From assembly GCA_019828565.1 (NCBI GenBank), contig JAHDYR010000032.1, forward strand, positions 1-64,000: 64,000 bases of DNA, given 5' to 3'. This DNA comes from Carpediemonas membranifera (taxonomy: Eukaryota > Fornicata). The notes beneath the pieces are model-generated. The model was not told the DNA's origin. It was given only the letters and a program-made list of their open reading frames with translations, and searched no databases. Shown here piece after piece: positions 31,124 through 42,297 of the stretch (position 1 is the first letter of the stretch; every line of letters begins with the position of its first letter). A program made the translations under genes and the position numbers.

Positions 31124-31706
31124 CGAGCAGTGTAAACTAAGTAAATGATCGTTACATAAAAGGTACAAGCTGGTGAGCTGTGCACGGTTGTTTTGATCGG
31201 ATCATAAACTTCTCAGGGCGTTTCGACCTGACTGGGAGTTCAAGCCTTGGTCAGGTGGGAGGTTACAGGTTAAGATGGTCACACGGTGAGGTCAGCTGGG
31301 TGCTCGTACAGGTTTGCACCGGAACATTGCCATGTACAAAATTCTCTCACTTTGCTGACATAAAACACGGGAGATGGGAGAGACTCATCCAAGCGGGGCA
31401 CACTCGCGCCGCTCGTCTACTCCCTCCTAAATGTACATAGCCTATGTATACGTGTAATGGTTTTATGTCAGTGGACCCTCATGTCCGCTACCCTTTTGGT
31501 GTATGACAGGTGGGCGCTCAAGCTGGGACTTTTCAACCCGCCGGAGTTCCTTTCAGTGGACCCTGTTGCCTAAGCCAGCGTTTACTGAATCATGATTTAT
31601 CTTCATGTAAACAGCTGGCTCAGGCCGACAGCTCGACTGGGAGGAGCTCCAGTGGGCTGAACAGTCGCAGCTTGACACATTACTGTGAAATAAAATAAGA
31701 AATAAA
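31124..31706. other. Intergenic sequence and E1 5' leader
   Basis: There is no gene. The E1 start may be near 31439: ATGTACAT occurs at 31431-31438 and again at 60851-60858 beyond the last E1 gene, which could be a target duplication, though the octamer is itself palindromic. A near-palindrome around 31433-31451 (GTACATAG-CC-TATGTATAC) lies at this point. Confidence 0.35.
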
Positions 31707-32516
31707 ATGAGTGGAATTGAAAACTCACCACAGCGAGGGCAAGGCGAGACGAATGCCAACGACAGCAGGCCAGTATCCGAAGCAGCACCGCTTCCCGAAG
31801 GATGGGCCCCGTGTGACGATTATTCACCGGACAAGCTTGAGATATTCCTCGCTAGGCGCCGGTACTTCTCCAACCCGCCAGCTGATGCCCTGCGAAACTT
31901 CACCGACAAAGCGCTGATAAGCCTCAGAGCCGCTGGCCTGATGAACGACATCTCTGACCTATTTGAGAATGTCGTTAACAATATCAGTCGCTCGAGAGCT
32001 CTTAGCGTGCAGGACAGGTTCGTGAAGGTACAAAAGATGCGCCCCATCCCCAGAGGCGCTCTCAGTACCGCTAACACAAGGTTCGTCACCGACCTTCTGA
32101 CCGGTGGCGATCCTGCCCTCGACGACCGCCAACGAGGCGACATGATGCTCCTTATGTGCGGGAAGCTCAAGTCTAAGACTGCCGCGAGCAGTCTATCGGC
32201 GCTCGTTCATGCCGAGATGCCCGAGGCTACGCAGTTCATCGACTCCCTACGCTCCGCGCAGGCTAGGGACGAAGAGCTACTCACCGCCGAAAGGCAGACG
32301 AGCAAGCCCCTCCAGGCTGAGATCGAGAGCCTGAAGGCCAAGAACAAGGCGCTTGCGGCCAACCAAGTGGGCCAGCGGCGTCGTACGCGAGGAGGGAGGG
32401 GCGGTCGGAGCCGGCAGGCGAGTGGGAAGGATGTAAAGAGTCGTAAGTACTGTTCCTTTAATAGTCAAAGCGGGACTCAGACTCCCCCACCATCCCCCCG
32501 GGCTTCGAGCAGGTAA
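31707..32516 (+). CDS. E1 ORF1: Gag-like protein with basic RG-rich tail
   Basis: A 269-aa protein from the ATG at 31707 (MSGIENSPQRG). The middle is helical (RRYFSNPPADALRNFTDKAL to MEMP region), followed by a predicted coiled coil (RQTSKPLQAEIESLKAKNKAL) and a strongly basic RRRTRGGRGGRSRQ stretch, suitable for RNA binding. This is the usual plan of a non-LTR ORF1 or a nucleocapsid without zinc knuckles. ORF2 is open in the +2 frame from 32465, overlapping the end of ORF1 by about 50 nt, so ORF2 may be made by frameshifting or reinitiation, or the two may be one frame broken in the C6 run near 32493-32499. Confidence 0.65.
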   Translation: MSGIENSPQRGQGETNANDSRPVSEAAPLPEGWAPCDDYSPDKLEIFLARRRYFSNPPADALRNFTDKALISLRAAGLMNDISDLFENVVNNISRSRALSVQDRFVKVQKMRPIPRGALSTANTRFVTDLLTGGDPALDDRQRGDMMLLMCGKLKSKTAASSLSALVHAEMPEATQFIDSLRSAQARDEELLTAERQTSKPLQAEIESLKAKNKALAANQVGQRRRTRGGRGGRSRQASGKDVKSRKYCSFNSQSGTQTPPPSPRASSR

Positions 32517-35461
32517 CCCTCGCCCGCCTGACTCAGGTGGAGTCCGCCCGGAGGCCGGAGTCCACGCCCGCACCCGCGCCCATGCCCGCACCCGCGCCTG
32601 TGCCCACGCCTACGCACGCGCCCACGCCCGCACTTACGCCCGCGGGAAACAATGGCGCGCCAGGAAGCCCAGCGGCAGAGGCACCAGCCTCCGCTCAGCG
32701 AGCACGGAGACCGGTCCGAGCGAGGAAGGTCAAGCTCCCGTACACCCCACCCTCGCCCCGCCGAAGAGCTCCGCGGGCGGTTGGCATCCCGGTCGCCCGG
32801 TTGACATCGAGGGCAGCAGAGGGCGACCAGGCACACGCAGCCCGTGTCGAGCTTGGGGCGTTCCTGACCCCATCGCCCAGGCCAGACCTCCACCGCATGT
32901 CCCGCACATCCAGCCCAACGTCGGATTACGAGTCCTCGTGGGGCGGCGAAGGTGAGGAGACAGACTCCGAGGCCACGGTGATAGACCAGAGCGCATCATC
33001 AGAGGACCCTGACGATTATACGGAGGAATATGAGGACCCCCAAGCCTCCCGGTCTGGTCCTGACGGAGAGGCACACACGGGCGGGAACCACACTGAAATG
33101 CCGGAGGAGCTTGAGTTAAGCCCCGATGAAAGTGACAGCGGCGATGACGGCGGACAGGAGTATTACCCTACTGACGACGCCCCCTCAGAAACCGATGAGG
33201 TGAGCGTAACAGAGCCTGACGCTGCAGGCTCGGCCACCGAGGCCCCAACCTTCATCCTTGGCTCTGACGAAGACTACGAGTCCTTGTCGGGAGGCGGGGC
33301 AGAGGGGTCCAGCGATGACGAGCCCGACTTCACCTCCGCGACATGCCCCATACGCCTGCCGGGCGTACCAGACGCCGCGACCGGCAGGGACCTCCGACAC
33401 CTGCTGGTGGCTGCGACGGCGGACCAGATTAGCAGATACTGCGGGTGCCAGGAGTTACCACGCATCTGCAGAGAATGCGGGATGGTCTTCCGCCATGGCG
33501 GCCACGCAATCTGGCGCCGGCACGTCAATGTGGATCAATGTGACGACAGCAGGCTCGCCAACCGCATCACAGCAGCGTCCATACAGCTTGAGATGGCGGC
33601 GAGAGTCGGACACCGAGCCCCACATATGGCCCAGACCCACCTGCCCCAGAGACCACGCGGCGTCGTCCCCCACAGCGAGCTCGCACCAGCAGGCACAGCG
33701 CTGGCCGGGAGATCCCTGGGTAGAGCACGCATGCTCGGGAGCATGAACCTGTCTGCAGACAGCAGGGCAGTCATCACCTCGAAATTGAGTCAGCTCAGAG
33801 CGTTCATGGCGGGACACCCACAGGAGGGCGTCGACCGCGCGATGGAGACGGTCGCAGTGCTCATCAGGTGCCTGCCACACAGCGGGAAGTTCGCTGCGGT
33901 CGGCTTCCGAAATGCCATCAGACGGGTAATCCGCAACATCCCTGCCACCCCCCCGCACCGCCGCATCCCGGCAGAGGAGACAGGTTGAGAAGGCAGTGGA
34001 CTCTTTCATGCTTGGACAGGTCGGAAAATCACGGAAGCTTCTGGCACCACGCCATGAGTCGGCATGGTCGGAGGACCAAATAGTGGCGGAGGTCCACAGG
34101 CTCTTCCCGGCAGACCGTGCTGATGAGATCGTACCCCTCCCACGCACAACGGTGGCTCGAGCGGAGTCCCTGAAATGGGCCAGCCCACCGCCCACACTAC
34201 CGAGGGACCTGCCGACCCGAGAATGCGAGGAGATCATGACCGGCCTGGACGGCACCAAAGCGGCGGGACTGTCAGGATGGTCGAACAAACACATCTTACA
34301 GCTCCTGGGCCGGCATCTCGCCACCGACACGAGGGAGGAACGCCCGACGTCTGAGGCCAGCCGACTCCAACAAATCGGTAGTCAGCGCAATGACCGAGAT
34401 TGTCTCCTGCATCGTGAGGGGTGAGTCGTCCTGCAGACCGTTGACGCAGGCATACCTCTCGATGCTGCCAAAGCCGAACGGTAGCCTGAGGCCAATAGGG
34501 GTGAACGAACCGTTCTACGTGATCGCAGGCAAATACCTCGCTAAGCTTGCTCTCGGGCACCTGAAGCCAGACGACAGCGGGGACGACCCGGCCGGGGCAC
34601 TGCCGGACTGGCTGCCGGAACAATATGGCCTGGGCGGCCGGAGCGACGTGGAGAAACTGATCGACCGTGTCGACAAGGCATACCGGGCTGGGAAGTATAT
34701 CGTCATAGCGGACTTCACGAACGCCTTCAACGAAGCGAACCGTCACACGATGAAGGCCATGGTTCATGAGTACGCGCCGGCCCTTACTGACTTTGTCGAC
34801 CAGTTCTACGACGACCCGCGCCTCTACTACGAGACATACGGCGCGGCTGGCACAACCGCGCGGTGGGTGGACGTCAAACGCGGGACCATCCAAGGAGACG
34901 CTCTTGGCCCGCTGCTGTTCTCCTTCGTCATGCGCTGCATACTCGACGAGCTCACCGAGGCGGCTCCAAATGAACGCTTTGCGTACCTGGATGATGTCGC
35001 CAGTATCCACAGCACGGCTGGCGACGCCACGGCTGAGATCGCCACGCTCACGCGCATCGCGTCGAAGTATGGTCTCCGCCTGAACATGGCGAAGACGGTG
35101 ATCCTCGCCAACCCGGACGTACACGACGCAGGACACCCATTCGTACATGCGTGGGAATACCTCGGGGTGACCATCGGCCCGACCACGAGCCGCGTTACAG
35201 CGGTGCAGGTTACGGCTGAGAAGGTTATTGACGAGCTCAGCTGGCTGTGTGGAATTATCGAGCAGTCGACGGGGCACGCGAAAAACCAGGTGTCCTGGAT
35301 GTGTCTGCACATCATCCGCAAATGCATCAGCGCGGACCTGAATTTCATGTTCAGGACGAACGCACCGAATGTAGCCATCGCTGAGAGGTTAGAAGCCAGC
35401 CTCATCGAGGTGGCGAGGGTCATAGCGAACTCCCCAGCCGGCTGGGAGAGCGCGAGGTTAG
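32517..35461 (+). pseudogene. E1 ORF2 part 1: zinc finger and reverse transcriptase, two frame breaks, cut by D1
   Basis: The first segment (to 33988) has a Pro/Ala-rich then acidic linker and a C2H2-type finger (CRECGMVFRHGGHAIWRRH, about 33460-33516). The frame changes near the C7 run 33948-33954, continues to about 34300 (AGLSGWSNKHILQLL, the typical RT approach), changes again before 34390, and continues through RT: LPKPNGSLRPIG, FTNAFNEANR, GTIQGDALGPLLF and the catalytic YLDD at 34984-34995 in place of the usual YADD. It ends where D1 inserts (TSD GTTAG 35457-35461). Both shifts may be base errors, but the copy is dead anyway because of the insertions. Confidence 0.8.
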
Positions 35462-35546
35462 TGTAGACCTTCGGGTCGATTAGTTTTATCCAATTTTGTG
35501 TCCCGGGTCAAACCCTATAAATCCTCTCTCTCCTCTCATCGCTACA
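35462..35546 (+). repeat. D1 5' LTR (85 bp)
   Basis: TGTAGACCTT to CATCGCTACA. It contains TATAAAT (35516-35522) followed by a CT-rich tract, a plausible core promoter. Confidence 0.93.
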
Positions 35547-35556
35547 GTAATTACTG
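35545..35556 (+). other. Palindrome at the primer-binding site of D1
   Basis: CAGTAATTACTG is a perfect 12-bp palindrome spanning the last two LTR bases and the first ten leader bases. The D2 counterpart is 60212-60223. Confidence 0.7.
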
Positions 35557-35568
35557 GTACCTAGTAAG

Positions 35569-36264
35569 ATGAATCAGCTCCAGTCAATTGACCTGTTTAT
35601 GGCCCCCTTCCTCACCAAGACTACTCAGAAAGAGTGGGAGGAATTCCGCGAGAACTATTACGCGTACCGTGCCAAAGGCGGTGCTATTCCTATTAAGCAC
35701 TTGATTGGCCGTACGGTATGGCAAATCTTCGCTCTCCGTGACCCCGCTCTCAAAGAATCCCTTCCTGATCCCGCTCGCAACGCCCTTGTTGCTGAGGGAG
35801 GACGATGAGAGCGACGAAGACTTCGAAGACGCCACGGATGATGACACCGAGGACGAAGCACCTATTCCTGATCCTCTTCCCGTTTTCCCCGAGGACGCCG
35901 AATCCTCGCGCATCCTACGCCGCATCAACGTTCTCTTCCAGCCCATCGACCGCAGAGAAGCCCTTGACCGCTTCGAGCGGATTACCTGCCACTCTCGTGG
36001 TCCCCTTCAGGACAACGTTCTCCGTTACGTCCATGCATATCAGACGCAGCTTGAGAACTGCGGCGATGTTCGCCCTTCAATCAAGCAACTCGTCCGCTGT
36101 TTCGTGCAGCACATCCAGCCGGAGCGCCTCCGCGATCGCGTCTTAACCTACCAGGATCGCCGGGACCTAGACGCCACTTTCCGCGCCGCCATAGAGCAGG
36201 CTCGGCACGTGGAACAGGTCACCCGCGAGGGGGACCGCCTACGCGCCGCTGAACGCCCGGGCCC
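35569..36264 (+). pseudogene. gag: D1 Gag part 1, interrupted by B
   Basis: Begins MNQLQSIDLFMAPFL at the ATG at 35569, 22 nt after the LTR. The protein is identical or nearly so to D2 Gag. One extra G in the run 35796-35798 breaks the frame after about 76 codons; the following frame continues with DDESDEDFEDATDDD and the capsid-like region. At 36264 element B is inserted (duplicated GCCC 36261-36264), and the gene resumes at 42399. Confidence 0.9.
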
Positions 36265-36366
36265 TGTGGGTTCGTGAGAACAAAGCTTTACAAAGAATAG
36301 AGCTCGACACCCATGTGTCGAGCTGGACGACTCAAGACTATTAAATAATCTATTGATGAACCAACA
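36265..36366 (-). repeat. B 3' LTR (102 bp)
   Basis: It contains hairpin AGCTCGACAC-CCAT-GTGTCGAGCT at 36301-36324. A polypurine tract (minus strand) abuts it at 36367-36376, as expected for the 3' LTR. Confidence 0.95.
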
Positions 36367-36376
36367 CTTCCCTCCC

Positions 36377-37131
36377 ATGCTCCGGTAGAGCATCAAAAAA
36401 CTCAACACTATTATGAAGGGTGTGCTAGGTGCTTGGTCCGGGTGAATTGCCCAGATACAAGCTCCAGTAACCGTCGCTTCCATGGGGACTCGCCATGGAG
36501 CCGGAGTTGGCAATGGACTAAGCCCTATTGCCTGAACCGTTGTGAGCTCGGGACTTTCGAGTTCATCGGATACCCGTTGACCAGACTGGCTATAAAAACC
36601 CTGTGTCTTATGCCCGGCGTGATGTCCAGTCACGTTTCTGAGATATGCTTACCTCACTACCAAATCTAAATTACCTAATATTATCTGATCAAATCTTGCG
36701 TGGTACCACTGTATTAGCGCGCTATGTTATGGGTATCCTTACCTGGGGTCCTGCCCCTCTTGAAAGTCTTTGAAACATACCCGACGATTCTGAAAGGGTC
36801 AAATGGCGCACTTTTAGGTGCCATCGATGTCCCCATGTCAATTCTTACCAGAGGTTGGTTACATTCCGCCTAATCTTACACGGCGTTCAAAAAACGGGTT
36901 AAGAGGCTCCAATTCCTTCTCGTTCGCGAGATATGGCACTTTTTCGTTTTGCACCGCCGGAAACACTTTTTGGATCCCGAAAACGCGGCTATATTGAATA
37001 ACAACATCAGTTCCACCATGTAAACAACTCTATGTTCCACTTCTGAACAGCATTGTTGCGTAACCATTGCGTTTCATCGATTTCGCATTTTTTGCTTTCT
37101 GGAAAGTCGACTTTCTAGACGATCACAGCTC
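36377..37131. other. Non-coding 3' region of B, upstream of the opposite-strand gene
   Basis: About 755 bp, more AT-rich than the genes, with no frame worth calling on either strand. It is the 3' untranslated part of the genomic RNA and would also have to hold the promoter of the + strand gene starting at 37132. No clear TATA box is near that ATG. Confidence 0.5.
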
Positions 37132-38253
37132 ATGGGGGATTTCGACGCCGCTGTGGAAACTATTCTAAATCGTCTTACGACTAACACTTCGAGAATGCAA
37201 TTTTGCCGTCTCCTCCGTCGCCATATCTCTGAAACTGGTTCCTACCTCGAGCTGTTCACCCCTTACCAGCCGCGACGTGCTCCTAGGCGCCAAAACGTCC
37301 CTAATGTCCCAGAGGAACTTGCTGGCGCCGTAACCAGTTCTGCATCTGACAGCGAGAGCGTTAACGCCGTCGACCTACGCTACCTTCCGGCTTCTCCTGA
37401 CCCAACCGACAATGAGTCTGACTCCGAGTCGGACGACACCCCGCCATCCCTCTCTGGCTACGTGGAACTCGTCACCCGGCAGGCAGTCAGCTACTACTGG
37501 AACTCTCCCCGGACTGAGTTACTGCTGCTCACCGACAACCGGCTGCACTCTTACACCCGCGCTTCCGCTGCAGTGCACTCGCATGACGCCGGCGCTGATC
37601 TCTGCCGTGACGCTATCGTACTCCAGGCGATGTCGGCTTACCTCTCCATACGTCGCGATTCGACTGATGCTGCCATCGTTTCAGCCTACCTCACTGCTGT
37701 TCGAGACAAACGCGCGTATGTGCCGAACGCGCTCAAGCAAGAGATCGAGAATCGCTCTGGCCTCAGCATCGTCACCATGCGTCCTCATGTCTTCCGTGCT
37801 GTCATGCTCGGCCACGATGTCAACCTATATTTTGTGCTGCACATGGGAGAGGCCCTCGGTATCCTCACCCGCGCTGATTGCGCTGAGTTCGCTCGTCAGT
37901 ACTTCGCTCGCATGCGTAGCGGCGCTTCCTTCGACGACGCAGAGTTCAGTCTTCTGTCAGGCTTCATGCCGGTTACTGCTGACCGCGCCCCGTCGCTGAC
38001 TCTGCAAGACATGACTTCTGCAGCCTTCACGGTCTCGCGTGTTTGGCATTATCGTTTTGACGCCCCTGGTCTTCTGCGCCTGCATGTCAGTTATGAGGAA
38101 TGCCCCAATGTGAGCAGCATTGCCATCGCTACTCGGCGCATGCAGACTCACCCTGCCGTTGCCCAGTTCCTCACTGAGCATCTGTCTTACGAGTCTTACC
38201 TCGCCGACGACGTTGCCCTCGATGGTAACGTCCGTTGTGACACTTGCGAATAA
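37132..38253 (+). CDS. Opposite-strand accessory gene of element B, 373 aa, unknown function
   Basis: An intact frame from the ATG at 37132 (MGDFDAAVETILNRL) to the stop at 38253, 25 bp from the convergent pol stop at 38279. N-terminal 50 residues are basic and helical (RLLRRHISETGSYLELF). Next comes an acidic Ser-rich linker (DNESDSESDDTPPS), then about 270 residues of mixed helices and strands. There is no zinc site, transmembrane segment, signal peptide or known viral motif, so it is not an envelope. Its C-terminal half matches the truncated ORF at 785-1267 in element A at the same place. Antisense extra ORFs between pol and the 3' LTR are known in some plant Ty3/gypsy elements; I see no detectable relation. 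Possible roles are regulation of the sense RNA, nuclear transport or suppression of host defence, all guesses. Confidence 0.75.
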   Translation: MGDFDAAVETILNRLTTNTSRMQFCRLLRRHISETGSYLELFTPYQPRRAPRRQNVPNVPEELAGAVTSSASDSESVNAVDLRYLPASPDPTDNESDSESDDTPPSLSGYVELVTRQAVSYYWNSPRTELLLLTDNRLHSYTRASAAVHSHDAGADLCRDAIVLQAMSAYLSIRRDSTDAAIVSAYLTAVRDKRAYVPNALKQEIENRSGLSIVTMRPHVFRAVMLGHDVNLYFVLHMGEALGILTRADCAEFARQYFARMRSGASFDDAEFSLLSGFMPVTADRAPSLTLQDMTSAAFTVSRVWHYRFDAPGLLRLHVSYEECPNVSSIAIATRRMQTHPAVAQFLTEHLSYESYLADDVALDGNVRCDTCE

Positions 38254-38278
38254 ACAGTTTCTGATGCTTGGGGGCCAT

Positions 38279-41200
38279 TTATTCGGCCTTCCCCAGATAT
38301 ATATCCAACGCTTCGCATCCCTTAACGTTCTGGTACGGCTCCCACGTATCTTCCGAAGGCTCGTACCCTGCCCATCGGACGTGGAACTGCCGATCGCTGA
38401 GTCTGCGCTCATGCGTTGCTTCGTATATCGACTCCACGACATACTCGCCGATCGTCACTGCTGCTAGCTCTTGGGCATGTTGCATGGACAGCTCGCCTGA
38501 AAATGGTCTGACCCTCTCGGACGCGACCTGGAATTCGGTCCTCGTATTGACATCTCTAACCCAGTAACCAACAGGAAAGTCATTCCTCATGATAGGCTGG
38601 ATCAGTTGCATGGGGCCTCGCCACCCTGCAGCCAACTTTGATGGTGGCCCATTCGGGTATTTGACCAATACAAACTCAGACGTAATTGGTTCAGGAGGGG
38701 GCAGCTTGCTGAGAGCGTCAGCGTGCATTGCCTTAATACGTGCTTCAGCGAGCTCTCGAGCGAGTTTGGCAGCAGCTACGTTGCTCGCTGGTTGGCTGAC
38801 CGCCTTCTCACCCAGTTCTTTGACGATTAGCATGTCGGCCGGTACGCGCAGATCACTACCAAAAATCACCTCTGCTGGGGTTAAACGCGTTGCTGAGTGT
38901 GGTGTCGCGTTGACAATGTACTGTGCGACTGGCAACGACTCCGACCACAGCTCCGACCTCAGCTCGTACTGCCGCGCCCTCAGAATACGCTCGACTCTGC
39001 TGTTCGCTCGTTCGACCACTCCATTTGACTGTGGATGATATGGAGTGGTTGTATGGATTGAAAAGCCAACTCGGACGGACAAGTCCTTGAACAGCTTGTT
39101 GACAAACTGCTTGCCTCCGTCTGTTTGGAGGACTCGAGGGACTCCATACCTGAGTATCCACTGGTCAGCAAATGCTCTGACAGCTTCGTCGGCTCTCGTT
39201 GTCTTCAGCGGAATGAGCTCGGTCCACCTCGAAGCCATATCGACTACTACTAAAATGAACTTGTATCCGAGCGACTCGGGCAACGGACCGATAGTGTCCA
39301 TTGCTACCTTCATGAACGGCCTGAGTCCGGCTGTATGTAAGTATGCCCTGGCGGCTTCAGCTGGTTTTGCTGTGAGTTGACATACCGGACATCTGTCGAT
39401 CACCCTCGCCACCTGATCCACGGGCGCCCTCTTGCCATGTGTCCTCAAGAATTGTATCGTGGTATGCAGTGGCAGGTGAGCTTGCCCGTGTCTGTGTGCC
39501 TCAGCTATCTCCGTCTCAGACGCCACTGGCAACCGATCTGCCGATGCCGCAAACACGCGACTGAGACCATCGGCTGCACTGTTATCCACTCCGGCCACAT
39601 GTTTGATCGTGAAATCAAGATCAGATATTGATTCGTACCACCGTTGAACCTTGGAGTTGGAAGAACGCGACATAAACACAAGATTGCGATGATCAGTCAG
39701 CAATGTGAATGGTGTCCAACACAAGAACCTGCGCCACCTCTGCAACGCGGAAACGATTGCATACGCCTCCTGTTCAATTGTGCTCCATCTCGTCTGCACA
39801 TCGTTGAAAGACTTGGACATGTATGACACCGGCTTACCGTCTTGTAGCAACACTCCGCCAATTCCAAGGTCTGACGCGTCAGTCATGACGACGTGCTCAC
39901 GGGTAACATCGAAGTGTTCGAGGGCGGGAGCCTGACACAGCAGATCTTTGACCTGCGCCAAAGCCTCGACCTGATCGCTGCCGTCGGGAGGTGCCTTGCC
40001 ACACGCGGCTTGAGCTAAAGGGTGCACGATCCTCGAAAAACCTGGCACAAAATCTCTCATGAAGTTCAAGAATCCCATTAGGGCTTGAGCGGCCTTCTTC
40101 GTCTTCGGGACACGCAGCGTCTCAACATCCCGAATGCGGTCTGGCGCCATTCTAAATCCTGTACCCGACACCACCCAGCCTAAGAACTCGACTTCTGCGA
40201 GTCCAAAGTGTGACTTCTCCTTGTTGAGGCTGAGTTTCAACTCTTCGGCCCTCGCCAACACCTTGTTCAAGTTGGACAAGTACTCTTGCTCTGTGCGGCC
40301 GAAAATTATAATGTCGTCAATATATATGATACACGCGGTACCAAGTAGATCGTGGAATCCCCGTTCAATTGCAAACTGGAAATGCGCCCCAGCGTTTTTT
40401 CAATCCAAACGGCATGCCCGTATACTGGAACTTGCCTCGTGGGGTCTGGAACGCAGTGTATTGTCTCGACCTTTCGGACAACTTGACTTGATGATAACCC
40501 TTCGAAAGGTCAATCGTGGCGAAGATCTTAGCTCCTGCCAACCGTGCGAGGCACGCTTGAACCTCTGGGATCGGGTAATCAAACGGCTCAGTCAGGTCGT
40601 TGATCCTTCTGAAATCGACAACCATACGAGTTCTGTCTCGGCCCTTCGGGACGAGGAGAGCTGGGGACGAGTACGGAGAGAAACTCGCCTCAATATACTT
40701 CTTGGCTAACAGCTCCCGGACGTGCTCATCAAACAGACCCTGCTTCTGGTGAGGGATGTAATTTGACCTGGACGCTACTACTCGGTCCTCCTTCAAGATC
40801 AGGTCATAAGGCTCTAAGGCAGAAAACCCCTCACGCTCCTCGAAGCAACGGCTGAACTTGGCGATGATTCGCGCATGCATCGCTGTAAAATCTGTTGACA
40901 TAGTGTAGGACTGCATCGCGTCCATTGGGGGGACGGACGGTTCCATATCGTCAGAGTCCCGGCTCGCTTGAGATTCCGCGACACTGGGCAGGATGCCCCA
41001 CTCAACCATCGTTGGGTACGACAATAGAAGGTCGTAGATGCATTCAACTCCGTATGCGGCGACAGTAGTCGACAGTGCCTTTGGAGTGAAAGGTGACTTA
41101 TGCATGAGAAGGGGAATCTCATAGCAAACGTCGGACTCAATAGATCCCCCTGGAGTCTTGATGACGATAGGTTGACTGAGCTTCGTCGGAATAAGTTCAG

Positions 41201-42281
41201 CAGCGGTTGCCGACTGGGGGTTCACCAAGCAAATATCCGCCCCGCAGTCGAAAAGTACACGCTCCCATTGCACACTGTGATCATTACCGACCGGAACCTC
41301 TGCTGTTACTATCGGGAGCGCGTTGCTGTGTGTCTGACTCAACGATGTCAGGACATGAGCGGGTGCACGAGAAAAGGATGAACAAGCCTGGGGGTTTACT
41401 GAAGTACCCCGACAGAACTTGTCTTGATGTCCCTGCTTACCGCACTTGCTGCAGACAGTCTTCGGGTTCCGACACTGGCGCGATGTGTGACCGGACTTGC
41501 CGCAGTTGTAGCACACGATGGTACGGCTGGTGCTCTGATGATCGGTGCTTGAGCCGGTCTGCTGACTTCTCTGCATTTCAGACTGGGCTCCCCGGTACTG
41601 GTGCTTGCCATGAGACTGGTGCTCACCCGGGTGAGGCGGGCCGCCCTGTCGGCGCAGACCTCGAGAATGGCTTGCGCGCTGGTCCTTAGGAGGGCGGTTT
41701 CGAGGCTGAGAATCGGACTTGATGGTCCTGGAAGTAATCATCGCAGCCTCTTGGAGACGCTTGCACGTCTGGAGAGCGACCTGGATGGTGCTGTTAAGGT
41801 CAAGCCCTGTAGCCGCCTCCTTGACCTCCCTACGGAGGTCCTCGTCCTGGATTCCCTTCACGAACATGCTGCGCATCACGGCGTCGGAGAAAGAGGGAGC
41901 CAAGACGGCCTTGCGGCTGATGAATCTGTCGGCATAGAGTGAGAGACGTCCCACGTCAATACCCTGGGTCGTTAGCTGGAAAAGACGGCGCTCTAGGATC
42001 GGATCAGTGGGCTTAATTGCGTTAGCAATCGCTCTGAAAACGAGGTCCTCTCTCTCATGTTTCTTACGCTTCTCGCCCGTCACTGTGTTGTGCTTCGCGC
42101 TCTTGTACGTCTTGGCTACGTCTACACCAACTGCTGCACAGTATGAGGTGACAGCCGGACCCAAACGCTTGATAAGTCGGCGTTTTCCGCCCGTTCGGAC
42201 ATGGCGATCGAGTTTCTCCTTAAACGAAAGCAGAGCATTAATCTCTGGTTGAGTACATAACGGACCCTTGTCCTCAGTCAT
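38279..42281 (-). CDS. gag-pol: B Gag-Pol polyprotein with chromodomain (one +1 frame break)
   Basis: The ATG is at 42281 (MTEDKGPLC), 15 nt after the LTR. Without one extra base in the T6 run 40395-40400 the frame is a single one of 1333 codons. Order: Gag, two zinc knuckles CYNCGKSGHTSRQC and CSKCGKQGHQDKFC (about 254-294), protease motif FDCGAD (about 345), RT (MPFGLKN, catalytic YIDD near 653), RNase H (TDASDLGIGGVLL near 800), integrase zinc site ending CPVC, DDE core (MDTIGPL, TDGGKQFV, HPQSNGVVERAN) and chromodomain (VRWAGYEPSEDTWEP, last 50 aa). The break falls in the RT at GLKN and is probably a base error, because it is the only defect. Unlike A, gag and pol are in one frame. Confidence 0.94.
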
Positions 42282-42285
42282 TGTA

Positions 42286-42297
42286 AGTAACGTTACT
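42286..42297 (-). other. Palindrome at the primer-binding site of B
   Basis: AGTAACGTTACT, a perfect 12-bp palindrome overlapping the last LTR base. No TGG-type tRNA primer site. Confidence 0.75.

Noticed and set aside
32443-32464. GTAAGT...AATAG at the ORF1/ORF2 boundary of E1 as a 22-nt intron
   Set aside because: Removing it leads into the wrong frame for ORF2, so it does not explain the overlap.
33455-34330. 291-aa minus-strand frame opposite E1 ORF2
   Set aside because: No domain, and the + strand there carries the zinc finger and RT approach of the element.
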